The notes under the pieces: model-generated
Seen by the model: only the letters and a program-made list of their open reading frames with translations
Told to the model about the DNA's origin: nothing
Databases searched by the model: none
Position numbers and translations under genes: made by a program
Origin: Rariglobus sp967755175
Lineage (GTDB): Bacteria > Verrucomicrobiota > Verrucomicrobiia > Opitutales > Opitutaceae
Direction of reading: 5' to 3'
DNA: 47,456 nt
Assembly: GCA_967755175.1 (NCBI GenBank)
Contig: CBRAFO010000018.1
Coordinates: 1 to 47,456, forward strand
Part shown: piece by piece, positions 16,560-24,080 of the stretch
Layout of the letters: every line of letters begins with the position of its first letter
Numbering within the stretch: the stretch's first letter is position 1

Positions 16560-17120
16560 TTAACGCCCCAAGTCGGGAGCGGAGTCTGCTTCCATAAGGA
16601 CTTCCAAACGGCGTAGTGCCTCTTCGATCTCGTGACCGACTTGCTCCTCACCGGAGCCTTTCGCCGACATCCTGACGACAGCTTCGTCCGCTGGCAGATA
16701 TTCCAGTTGCACGGTGACCTCGGTGCTTTCGTTGTCGGGAGCGGGTTCGAAACGCATGGTGCCGGCGTTGGCGATCAGCGATGCGTCGCTTGAGCGCCAT
16801 GCGATTAAATTGTCAGGGGTATCGTTGATGATGAGCGCGTCCCATTCGAGCGGGCGTTCGCCGGGCGGAGCGCTCACTGACCAGTGTGTTTCGACGCGGG
16901 ATCGGGCGGTGATGGCGACCGGATGTTCGATCACTCGGGCAAGGTTTTCGAGGTTGCGACAGAATGCGTAGAGTTGATGCGCCGGTTTATGAATGACGGC
17001 CTTGCGAAGGACTTTTACGCCTTTGTGGCCGGAAACGACGCTTTTGGACGGGACGAGACCTTTACGTTGGGCGATTGCGGTGGAACCGGTGCGTCGCGGG
17101 CGGGGTGAGGGGGAGGCCAT
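16560..17120 (-). CDS. SRPBCC-superfamily (polyketide cyclase/dehydrase-like) protein
   Basis: A 186-residue protein. After a basic, disordered N-terminus of about 37 residues comes an SRPBCC (START-like) domain: VLRKAVIHKPAHQLYAFCRN with NLENLARVIEHPVAI, ETHWSVSAPPGERPLEWDA, and a C-terminal helix GHEIEEALRRLEVLME. Such domains bind hydrophobic ligands; many stand-alone members in stress clusters have no known ligand. The ATG at 17120 was chosen over a TTG at 17126. The basic N-terminal tail (SPRPRRTG, QRKG) is unusual. It is not close enough to the polyketide cluster to infer a link. Confidence 0.75.
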   Translation of the reverse strand: MASPSPRPRRTGSTAIAQRKGLVPSKSVVSGHKGVKVLRKAVIHKPAHQLYAFCRNLENLARVIEHPVAITARSRVETHWSVSAPPGERPLEWDALIINDTPDNLIAWRSSDASLIANAGTMRFEPAPDNESTEVTVQLEYLPADEAVVRMSAKGSGEEQVGHEIEEALRRLEVLMEADSAPDLGR

Positions 17121-17264
17121 GAGCAATAGTCTAATGTCTGGAATGATCGCCGCCCATCGGGTCTCGGTCTTAACCCATGCTCAAGCACTGGCCATGCGAT
17201 CACATCGGTATCCTGCCGCCGGCACTTACGCTGAGCCGATCACGAGTGTGGGTGGTCAATGTTT

Positions 17265-17936
17265 CTAATTGCGCTTGGTTGAGAGGCGGTGATGACGCTT
17301 CCGCAGCCACCAGGCGATGCCGGCGAAAACCGCAAGTTGGGCGGTGTAGAAAACGCCTATAAAAATCATGCCGTCATGCGAAGGTGCGCTGCTGAATCCT
17401 CCAATGAAGAGCGCCACATACGAGCGCACTACATGAACGGGAAGCGCAATCGCGAAGTAGATCCGAATCGGAATGCCCGAAAGCGCCAACACGTAGTTAC
17501 GCACAAAATACGGAATGGCCGGGGCGAGCAGCACCATCAGCGTGATCGCGCCGTTTTCTCCGGGCGGAACCTCGGGCACCCGGTGGTTGCACCGCGCGAT
17601 GAAACGGAGAAGCGGTCGGCGCAGGAAGCTGCGCGTGATCCAGTGTGTGCCAAGCAGGTGTAATGCGGTGATGACGAAAACGATTCCGAGGCCGATCATG
17701 GGGCCGAAGCGAGCGCCGATCAGGAGGTAAACCATGCTGATCGGAAGGCCCGCCAGCGGTAGACCCATAGTGAGAGCGAGCACAAGCGGGGTATTGAGCC
17801 GATCCATCGCGCGAGGAATCGATTGCCACTCGAAGTCAGTGGTTATCAGCCATCCTAAAGCGGTCGAAATCAGGACTGCACCGAGCATCCCACTCAGCCA
17901 CCGCCGGTTCAAAATATAGGCACGAAAGGCGCGCAT
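17265..17936 (-). CDS. TVP38/TMEM64 (VTT/DedA-like) membrane protein
   Basis: A 223-residue protein with about five hydrophobic spans (near residues 15-32, 48-75, 80-97, 125-150 and 180-210). The VTT/SNARE-associated pattern is visible in GLPLAGLPISMVYLLIGARFGPMIGLG and LLAPAIPYFVRNYVLALSGI, including the re-entrant P-x-(R)-N-Y-x-L-A-x-S-G-I segment typical of TVP38/TMEM64 proteins. DedA/VTT relatives act in lipid scrambling and membrane homeostasis; the activity of this one is unknown. It stands alone, 144 bases from the SRPBCC gene on the same strand. Confidence 0.82.
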   Translation of the reverse strand: MRAFRAYILNRRWLSGMLGAVLISTALGWLITTDFEWQSIPRAMDRLNTPLVLALTMGLPLAGLPISMVYLLIGARFGPMIGLGIVFVITALHLLGTHWITRSFLRRPLLRFIARCNHRVPEVPPGENGAITLMVLLAPAIPYFVRNYVLALSGIPIRIYFAIALPVHVVRSYVALFIGGFSSAPSHDGMIFIGVFYTAQLAVFAGIAWWLRKRHHRLSTKRN

Positions 17937-18123
17937 ACGTTATCAGCCACCGCGCACAAGCGGGGCGGCGACTTCGACGTTGTGACCCGGCTAAATTACG
18001 TTGGTAACGGCACTTTTACGGCGAGGACAGTTTGAGTGACTGGGGGAGGCGGAGTTGTTGTTTTTGTCCCATGAGGGGAACCCTTGGCGCGATTGGACTA
18101 CCGTTGAGAAAACTACCGCCACC

Positions 18124-18327
18124 ATGAACAAGGCTCTCTCCGTCGCTATCCTGCTCGTTGGCATTGTTCTGCTCATCTATGGGATAAACGCAGGAAACTC
18201 CTTTGCCTCTAACGTGAAGGAAACCGTCACCGGCACACCCACGAACAAAAGCATGTGGCTCATTATCGGCGGTATCATTGGTATTGTCGTAGGCGGCTTG
18301 GGAATCCTTCGGGGCGACAAGACCTAG
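18124..18327 (+). CDS. DUF3185 small membrane protein
   Basis: A 67-residue protein with two membrane spans (residues about 6-24, VAILLVGIVLLIYGINAG, and 45-62, LIIGGIIGIVVGGLGILRG) separated by a polar loop with SFASNVKETVTGTPTNKSMW, which matches the DUF3185 pattern. The function is unknown; such two-span mini-proteins often accompany stress regulons. The ATG at 18124 was chosen because it begins the family match; 23 upstream in-frame residues are not like coding sequence. Confidence 0.85.
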   Translation: MNKALSVAILLVGIVLLIYGINAGNSFASNVKETVTGTPTNKSMWLIIGGIIGIVVGGLGILRGDKT

Positions 18328-18505
18328 TCGGCGAGGGAGTTGGAAGAGGGGCGATCAGTTGAATGCTTTATAGTTTGGAATTCCCGTGGGGGATTCATCG
18401 GTGCCGGTTTACGGAGATTCCCCCAAATCCAATGCGGTGGGACTGATTCAATTTACCCCGGGCAAGATTGCTGTGAGTTAGTCCGGCCTTCGCTCACGCT
18501 ACGCC

Positions 18506-19408
18506 TTGGATAATCTCGACCACATCTTTTTCACCGGAGTTACCCCGGCGCCCAGTCGTCCGAAAACGTCAACGTATCGTTCTCCAGATCGACCAAAAGG
18601 GTGCAGCACGCCCCCTAGCCGAAGAGAATCTGAAAAGCCGCTGCATCCATTCATTGATTGGATACTGAGCAGGGCCGGCTTGCGGCCTGCGGCTTATCGC
18701 CCTTCCGCGATGCATCGCCGGGTGCAGGCCTGCTTGCGCCAGCTCAGGGTCACGTCGCCGGATTCGGCGCGCGATCTTGTGGAGCGGAGGCCTGAGTTGT
18801 TGCCGTTGGTTTTGAACATCGCGCTGATTGGGGTGAGCGAGTTTTTTCGGGACCGGCCGGTGTTTGCTCAGTTGGAGAAAAACGTGCTGCCTGAGTTGTT
18901 GGAAAAGCGCCGGTGTTTGCGGGTGTGTAGTGTGGGTGCTTCCGGTGGTCAGGAGATCTATTCAATCGCGATCTTGCTGGCGGAGGCCGGTGTGATTGAG
19001 CGATCCATGCTGCTGGGCGTCGATTGTCGGGCTGATGCGGTTAGGAGTGCGCATGCGGGGATTTTTGGACCCAGGGACATGGCCGGAGTAGAAGAGGACC
19101 GCCGTGAGCGTTTTTTCCAGCCGACGGACAATGGATGCTGGGCAATATCTTCGGTGATCAAAAATCGGATACGTTGGCGGGTTCAGGATTTGCTGGAGCT
19201 GGACGAGCCCCAATCATGGGATCTGATCTTGTTTCGCAACGTGGCCATTTACTTCAATGACACGCATGTGGTGGAGGCTTGGAGACGTCTTTGCGGGCAG
19301 CTTGCTCCCGGTGGCTTCTTCGTTACTGGCAAAGCCGAGAAGCCTCCCGGGTTTCTGCCGCTCACGCGTGTGGCTCCGTCCATTTACCGGAAAAACGGTC
19401 TCGTGTGA
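18506..19408 (+). CDS. CheR-type protein-glutamate methyltransferase homologue
   Basis: A 300-residue protein. After about 45 Pro/Ser/Arg-rich residues comes the CheR N-terminal helical domain (FIDWILSRAGLRPAAYR, MHRRVQACLRQLRV) with LIGVSEFFRDRPVFAQLEK, then the SAM-binding domain (RVCSVGASGGQEIYSIAILLAEAG, LLGVDCRADAV, LILFRNVAIYFND). The usual GEEPYSIA is here GQEIYSIA. No ATG is available upstream of the conserved part; the TTG at 18506 is the only usable start before a stop at 18479. No CheB is present. Its stop overlaps the kinase start (TGATG), so it may methylate or otherwise tune that kinase system; this is inference. Confidence 0.85.
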   Translation: MDNLDHIFFTGVTPAPSRPKTSTYRSPDRPKGCSTPPSRRESEKPLHPFIDWILSRAGLRPAAYRPSAMHRRVQACLRQLRVTSPDSARDLVERRPELLPLVLNIALIGVSEFFRDRPVFAQLEKNVLPELLEKRRCLRVCSVGASGGQEIYSIAILLAEAGVIERSMLLGVDCRADAVRSAHAGIFGPRDMAGVEEDRRERFFQPTDNGCWAISSVIKNRIRWRVQDLLELDEPQSWDLILFRNVAIYFNDTHVVEAWRRLCGQLAPGGFFVTGKAEKPPGFLPLTRVAPSIYRKNGLV

Positions 19409-21174
19409 TGCTCTCGGAACTTCTCTCCAAATTACAGCGCAGGCCGGTGCCGGCGTGCACCGTGGCTATCTATGTGGTTTGCACGGCCATCATGGCTTGG
19501 CTGCGGATCGGGCCATCGGGGAACCACGTAATTAATATCGATTACGGAATCCCCTTGTTGGTCTGTCTATGGTATCCCGAAAGGCGGTTGCTGTGGAGTC
19601 TGGTGGCAACCTTTGCGCTGATGGCCGCGTATAAGCTGTTCGTGTCACCCTCTGCTTGGGTGGGCGATAATCGGTTCGTGATATGGAGCGTGCAGATGTT
19701 CAACATGGTCATGATCGCCATGGCTGTTCACCTGGTGATTTATTTGACGAATAAGCTCCGTCGTCAAAAAGCGGAACTGGAAGGCGCCAATCACGAACTG
19801 CTCGTGCGTGAGGAAGAAATTTCTCATCAAAACGAGGAGTTGCAAAGCCAGTCCGAAGAACTCGCCCAGCAAAACGAAGAAGTCCATCAACAGGCGGATG
19901 AGCTGCAGGCTCAGGCGGAAGCGTTGCATCTGGCCAACAGCGAATCCACCAAGCGCCAAGCAATCCTTCAGGCCTTGCTTGATTCACTGAAAGCGGACGA
20001 CTCCCGAGATCTGCCGGGGCGCATCTGCCATCTTTTGATGTCGCTGCTTGGCGAGCCCGTTTCGGCCGCGGTGGTTTTGGAGAAGGAGGGCGATGAAATG
20101 GTCGTGCTCGCCCAGGCCGGGCCGGTCGGTCTGTCGAGGCAGCGTTGGGCCTACGACAAGTCGTTCGCCTCGGTGGTGATGACGCACGATCGGACAGCGT
20201 GTGTTCCTGACCTGCGCCTTCGTCCGGATCTGGAAGGCGCGCAGTCCGGGTCTCGTATGTTTCTTTCGGTCTTGGCAACACCACTGCGGCTCGGTGGAAA
20301 GCCGGCCGGCGTAGTGAAAGTCTTTTCGACGCACGAACACGAGTGGACGCAGGAGCAGTTTCAGATCATCGAGTGGATGTCGGCCCAATGTTCGATGCTC
20401 ATGGACTCGCGGCGACTGCAGGTTGAGCTCCAGCGAGCCAACGCCGATCTCGACCGCCTCGTGAAGGAGCGCACCGCCGAGTTGCAGGATTTGGTCAACG
20501 AGCTGGAGCACTTCTCCTATACGATTACCCACGACCTGCGTGCGCCGTTGCGCGCCATGCATGGGTTTGCCGGATTGTTGTCGGAGGAATGCATGTCGGT
20601 GCTCAATCAGCAAAGCCGTGAATACCTGGCGCGCATCACTACGGCGGCGAGTCGCATGGACCGCCTGATCACGGATGCGCTCAGCTACAGCAAGGTGGTG
20701 CGCAATGAAATGCCAATGGAGTCCGTCGACCTGGGACGGCTCTTGCGGGGCATGGTGGATTCCTACCCGAATTTCCAAGAACCGAACGCGCATATCGAGA
20801 TCGCTGCGGACTTGCCTCTGGTTCTTGGAAACGAGGCGGGGCTGACCCAGTGCTTCTCCAATCTGTTGGGCAACGCGGTGAAGTTCGTGGCGCGCGGGAA
20901 GGTTCCGGTCGTGCGCGTCAGGGGAGAGTTGTTGTCGGACGGCCGGGTGAGGGTCTGGTGCGAGGACAACGGCATCGGCATTCCGAAAGATTTGCAGTCC
21001 CGGGTATTCGTCATGTTTCAGCGCCTGAGCAAAGATTACGAGGGCACGGGTATTGGCCTGACATTGGTCAAAAAAGTCGTCGAACGCATGGGCGGTGCCG
21101 TCGGCCTCGAGTCCGAACCCGCCAACGGATCCCGTTTTTGGATAGAACTCAGGGCTGCCGATTCTACACGATGA
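19408..21174 (+). CDS. Membrane sensor kinase with heptad coiled coil and GAF domain
   Basis: A 588-residue histidine kinase. It has three hydrophobic regions (about residues 17-33, 46-75 and 92-113). A long coiled coil (115-185) built of regular seven-residue units follows (EELQSQS, EELAQQN, EEVHQQA, DELQAQA). A GAF-like domain spans about 200-335 (SVLATPLRLGGKPAGVVKVF). After another coiled coil come the dimerisation domain with His375 (THDLRAPLRAMHGFAGLL) and the ATPase domain (NLLGNAVKFV, CEDNGIGIP, YEGTGIGLTLVKKV). The start at 19408 overlaps the CheR stop, and its own stop overlaps the next start (ATGA). A methyltransferase, kinase and receiver in one coupled operon is consistent with a shared signalling unit. 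Confidence 0.93.
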   Translation: MLSELLSKLQRRPVPACTVAIYVVCTAIMAWLRIGPSGNHVINIDYGIPLLVCLWYPERRLLWSLVATFALMAAYKLFVSPSAWVGDNRFVIWSVQMFNMVMIAMAVHLVIYLTNKLRRQKAELEGANHELLVREEEISHQNEELQSQSEELAQQNEEVHQQADELQAQAEALHLANSESTKRQAILQALLDSLKADDSRDLPGRICHLLMSLLGEPVSAAVVLEKEGDEMVVLAQAGPVGLSRQRWAYDKSFASVVMTHDRTACVPDLRLRPDLEGAQSGSRMFLSVLATPLRLGGKPAGVVKVFSTHEHEWTQEQFQIIEWMSAQCSMLMDSRRLQVELQRANADLDRLVKERTAELQDLVNELEHFSYTITHDLRAPLRAMHGFAGLLSEECMSVLNQQSREYLARITTAASRMDRLITDALSYSKVVRNEMPMESVDLGRLLRGMVDSYPNFQEPNAHIEIAADLPLVLGNEAGLTQCFSNLLGNAVKFVARGKVPVVRVRGELLSDGRVRVWCEDNGIGIPKDLQSRVFVMFQRLSKDYEGTGIGLTLVKKVVERMGGAVGLESEPANGSRFWIELRAADSTR

Positions 21175-21605
21175 ATTCCACCACACGCTTACTCTACGTT
21201 GAGAATGAGGACGACGACGTCTTTTTTATGCGCAACGCCTTCAATCGGCTGGGCATCGCGGGGTATTTCCATGCGGTGAGTGATGGTGATCAAGCCATCT
21301 CCTATCTCGCGGGTCTGCCACCTTACGATGACCGCGAGCTTCATCCGATACCGAGCATGGTGCTGCTGGATTTGAACCTGCCGGTCCGTTCTGGATTCGC
21401 GGTGTTGGAGTGGCTGCGTAGCCAACCGCACTTCCGGACATTACCCGTGGTGGTCTTTTCATCTTCCGGCCGGCTGGAAGATCGCCAAAGAGCGGAGCAA
21501 CTGGGCGCTAGTGATTATCTGCTCAAGCCGAACTCCGGGGCTCAGTTCATCGAGCTGGCCGAGCGACTTTCGCATGTTTGCGCCGCCGCCCGGCTGCCGA
21601 CGTGA
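21171..21605 (+). CDS. Single-domain response regulator (Rcp1 type) 2
   Basis: A 144-residue receiver. The acidic cluster is in LLYVENEDDDVFFMRNAF, the phospho-acceptor Asp in MVLLDLNLPVRSGFAVLEWL, the Ser/Thr position in VVVFSSSGRLEDRQRAEQLG and the Lys in SDYLLKPNS. There is no output domain. It starts within the kinase stop codon (ATGA), making it the likely phospho-acceptor of the kinase at 19408. The first acidic position reads E-N-E-D-D-D, slightly different from the usual D-D/E-D, but acidic residues remain available. Confidence 0.93.
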   Translation: MNSTTRLLYVENEDDDVFFMRNAFNRLGIAGYFHAVSDGDQAISYLAGLPPYDDRELHPIPSMVLLDLNLPVRSGFAVLEWLRSQPHFRTLPVVVFSSSGRLEDRQRAEQLGASDYLLKPNSGAQFIELAERLSHVCAAARLPT

Positions 21606-21656
21606 CTCGCTGGATACGCGGGGAGCACGTCTCTCGCGGGCACCCTGTTTACTGGC

Positions 21657-22127
21657 TCAGCCGAAATCGAGCGTCGGCAGGGGCGGGAAGAAGGTTTTCC
21701 CATTGAAAAGAGCGACGAGGTCTTCGAGCGCGGGGTATTTCTCGCAGTAGAAGTCAGCGCCGAGTGCACGCGCGTTTTCCATGTCGAGAGGGCGGTTGGA
21801 CGAGCTCATGATTACGATCGGAAGGTTGTCGAATCCGGGCTGCGCACGAATCCATTTGAGCACCTCGAAGCCGTCTCGCCGCGGCAGCTTGAGATCTAGA
21901 AAAACGATGTGTGGACGAAGCTGATCGGGGTTCTGCAATCGCGATTGGAAATAGGCGATGGCTTGTTCTCCATCGGTCGCAATGTTGATGGGACTGGTGA
22001 CATGGGCGCGCTTGAGGAGCAGCTGAATCAGCAGGATGGCATCATCGTCATCATCGACGAGCAGCACGGGTCGCGGGCTCGCGATGTCGAAGACGAAAGG
22101 GGTGGGAGGGCTCGATAGCGCTTTCAT
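21657..22127 (-). CDS. Single-domain response regulator (Rcp1 type) 3
   Basis: A 156-residue receiver. Acidic residues sit in VLLVDDDDDAILLIQLLL, the phospho-acceptor Asp in IVFLDLKLPRRDGFEVLKWI and the Ser/Thr position in IVIMSSSNRPLDMENARALG. The conserved Lys is followed by Tyr (FYCEKYPALEDL) where KP is usual, which could alter the output face. An N-terminal extension of about 19 residues precedes the domain. It lies convergent to the receiver at 21171, and 174 bases downstream of the ECF-like sigma gene on the same strand. Confidence 0.9.
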   Translation of the reverse strand: MKALSSPPTPFVFDIASPRPVLLVDDDDDAILLIQLLLKRAHVTSPINIATDGEQAIAYFQSRLQNPDQLRPHIVFLDLKLPRRDGFEVLKWIRAQPGFDNLPIVIMSSSNRPLDMENARALGADFYCEKYPALEDLVALFNGKTFFPPLPTLDFG

Positions 22128-22238
22128 GAAATTGAACCGAGGTAAGGAATGCTCTCTGTCGGTTCTCGCGTTTCAAAAACGCACGTCACGCTCTCTGCTG
22201 TCGAGAGCGTCGCCCGGCTGGAGTATGGAAACCGCACA

Positions 22239-22262
22239 ATCCCCCATGTGGATGTGGGGGAT
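22239..22262. repeat. Inverted repeat ATCCCCCA / TGGGGGAT
   Basis: Two perfect 8-base arms separated by an 8-base loop, between the sigma-factor stop (22302) and the receiver start (22127), both on the minus strand. It could end the sigma-factor transcript, but no T run follows on the minus strand (TTGTG), so an operator ahead of the receiver is equally possible. Confidence 0.4.
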
Positions 22263-22301
22263 TTCCCGGGATCGCGTGGAGCGTTGGTGTAAAGGTCGTA
22301 T

Positions 22302-22916
22302 TTAGGCACTCAGCGCGAAGTCCGCAGGCTTCTCTGTTTCAGTCGGCGTTTGGTGGCTGAGCTTGCGAACTCGTTCCAGCGCCCATGCAAGACGGTTGGA
22401 GACCTCGTAAGGATGCATGCGTAACAGTTGGGCAATGTTTGCGAGCGGCATGCCAAGAACATGCCGCAGGGCGAGCAACTCGCAGTCATGCGGATCGATT
22501 TTCCCGGGCTGGTTGGCGATGACCTGCACGAACAGTTTCAAATCCAAGGTGGACCGATTGCCCGGGGCATTTCCAGTCATGCGACGGCGGACCCGCGGTC
22601 CGACTGATTTCCAGTGATACATGCGGACAAACCGGAGGCTCGCGTAGTAGAGCCACTCGGCCACCGATGAAAACGCGTTGTGACCTAGTCGGCGGCGTGC
22701 GCGGGAAAAGACCTGTTGAGTGATTTTTTCCGCGGCGACTTCATCACGGAGCAGTGCGTGGGCGAGGTGGAAAACGGAACGGTGGTGATTGCGAACTAAG
22801 CAGACAAACGGATCGGTCTGATGCTGGTGATTGCGGTGCTTCCAAGCGTCCGGCTGGGGGCGGTCACTCGGGGAAGGTGGAAAGGAAAGCGGCGTGGACG
22901 AGACATGGGCATACAT
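22302..22916 (-). CDS. ECF-type RNA polymerase sigma factor-like protein
   Basis: A 204-residue protein. Residues about 35-105 resemble sigma region 2 (PFVCLVRNHHRSVFHLAHALLR, then EKITQQVFSRARRRL and AEWLYYASLRFVRMY), and about 140-190 resemble region 4 with a helix-turn-helix (LALRHVLGMPLANIAQLLRM, YEVSNRLAWALERVRKLS). The region 2 match is loose: the usual D-A-E-D-x-x-Q-x-x-F is here A-A-E-K-I-T-Q-Q-V-F. No anti-sigma factor is adjacent. The gene starts 12 bases after the stop of a small acidic protein gene, so the pair is likely co-transcribed. It could be a diverged sigma factor or a regulator built on that fold. Confidence 0.72.
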   Translation of the reverse strand: MYAHVSSTPLSFPPSPSDRPQPDAWKHRNHQHQTDPFVCLVRNHHRSVFHLAHALLRDEVAAEKITQQVFSRARRRLGHNAFSSVAEWLYYASLRFVRMYHWKSVGPRVRRRMTGNAPGNRSTLDLKLFVQVIANQPGKIDPHDCELLALRHVLGMPLANIAQLLRMHPYEVSNRLAWALERVRKLSHQTPTETEKPADFALSA

Positions 22917-22928
22917 GGCGGCGGAAAG

Positions 22929-23309
22929 TCAGGTGGTTTTCCGGCGGCGGGCCGCGAGCATCTGTTCATGCTGGGCTTCTTCGATGCCCTCGATTGCGAG
23001 GCGTTCTGCGATGTCGTCATCATCGGCCTCGTTGTGGTTCGGAGCCTGCTGGCCGGGCACGGAAATGGGTTCACTGGGGTCCCGGCTCAAAGAGCGAGCT
23101 ATCGCTGGACTGTCGTCCGAAGTAGTCTCAGGAAGGTCTCGTCCTTGGAGCTCATGGCGCGCAGCGCGTCGGTCTTGGTCTGTGATGGTGTCGCGCCCTT
23201 CAATTTGCGCGATTTCTAGGGCCCGATCTTCGATCATTGAAGGAGTGATTTCTCCGACTTCTGCGCCGTGCAGAAGGGTTTTTCCGAAATTGGGATCATG
23301 GGAATTCAT
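22929..23309 (-). CDS. Small acidic protein upstream of the sigma factor
   Basis: A 126-residue hydrophilic protein. Residues about 19-56 (EITPSMIEDRALEIAQIEGR, then DQDRRAARHELQG) resemble a short helical motif of the form I-x-x-x-(V/I)-x-x-R-A-x-E-(L/I)-A-x-x-x-G-R ... A-(K/R)-x-E-L-x-G that I recognise from small proteins of environmental bacteria, and it is loosely like DUF2934. The rest is rich in Ser, Pro, Asp and Glu and is probably disordered. It ends 12 bases before the sigma-factor start. A regulatory role on the sigma factor is only a guess from position. Confidence 0.65.
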   Translation of the reverse strand: MNSHDPNFGKTLLHGAEVGEITPSMIEDRALEIAQIEGRDTITDQDRRAARHELQGRDLPETTSDDSPAIARSLSRDPSEPISVPGQQAPNHNEADDDDIAERLAIEGIEEAQHEQMLAARRRKTT

Positions 23310-23477
23310 TGGGTGGAAACGCTCAAGGGGTGGGGTAAGGGAAAAGGGGTTAAAAAGGAGTATAGTCGCGGGTTCGTGCTGAATATATCGGGCAATGGCC
23401 CCAACCGGGTGTGGGGGGGCGCGAAGTGACTCTATCCGGGGATGTAAGACGTCCTTTCGTCTCCGTGCGTTAGGACG

Positions 23478-23507
23478 AAAAACCGTCGGCCCTTGCGGTG
23501 CCGACGG
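23478..23507 (-). terminator. Rho-independent terminator of the BON-domain gene
   Basis: On the minus strand CCGTCGGC pairs perfectly with GCCGACGG across a 9-base loop and is followed by a run of five T. It lies 36 bases after the stop at 23544. Confidence 0.85.
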
Positions 23508-23543
23508 CGGAGTTTTGGAGGGGAAGTAAGAAAGGGAATTCTG

Positions 23544-23870
23544 TTACTTGACCGTAATATTGTTCCGGACTTCTTTGACGCCTTGAACACCTGCGGCAAT
23601 TTGACCGGCGCGTTCTTTTTCGGTGGCATTATCGACGAAGCCGCTCAGCTGGACCACGCCACGAAAGCTGTCGACGTTGACCTGACGGGCCTTGACGACC
23701 TCGTCCTTGGCCAGCGCGGCTTTGACCTTGGCGGTGATGGCGGAGTTATCGATGTATTCGCCGGTGCTTTCCCGGGTGGAGGTTCCCGAGCAGCCTGTGC
23801 TGAAAGCGATGGCGCCCGTGCCGATCAAAATAGCGACGGAGCTGCTCATAATACGGAGGTAGGTTTTCAT
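23544..23870 (-). CDS. BON-domain lipoprotein
   Basis: A 108-residue exported protein. The N-terminus MKTYLRIMSSSVAILIGTGAI leads to FSTGCSG, a lipobox-like site with the acylated Cys near residue 27. One BON domain follows: NSAITAKVKAALAKD, then VNVDSFRGVVQLSGFVDN and AAGVQGVKEVRNNITVK. BON domains bind membranes or phospholipids in OsmY-like stress proteins. The ATG at 23870 starts the signal peptide; 29 upstream in-frame residues are not believed. It has its own terminator, so it is probably a single-gene transcript. A GTTACG/CGTAAC inverted repeat lies about 25-50 bases upstream. Confidence 0.92.
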   Translation of the reverse strand: MKTYLRIMSSSVAILIGTGAIAFSTGCSGTSTRESTGEYIDNSAITAKVKAALAKDEVVKARQVNVDSFRGVVQLSGFVDNATEKERAGQIAAGVQGVKEVRNNITVK

Positions 23871-24080
23871 GGTGCTAATTATTTTGTGGGGGTTACGCGC
23901 GTCATCATATCGACGTAACGGGTCTGGCACTACCGAGCCGAACGCAGCGCACCGCACCGGATTTTTTACCCTAAAAAACGCACGAAAATCCGCGAATGGG
24001 GAAACCGCCTGATGGCGACCGCCGATAAATTATTATATTCTGCACGGGAACTGCTTTTAACGTAAAAACACCGTAGTCTT

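Noticed and set aside
19984..21186. Long minus-strand open frame (400 codons) opposite the sensor kinase
   Set aside because: Shadow of the high-GC kinase gene; no family motif, rich in His and Arg as is usual for antisense frames.
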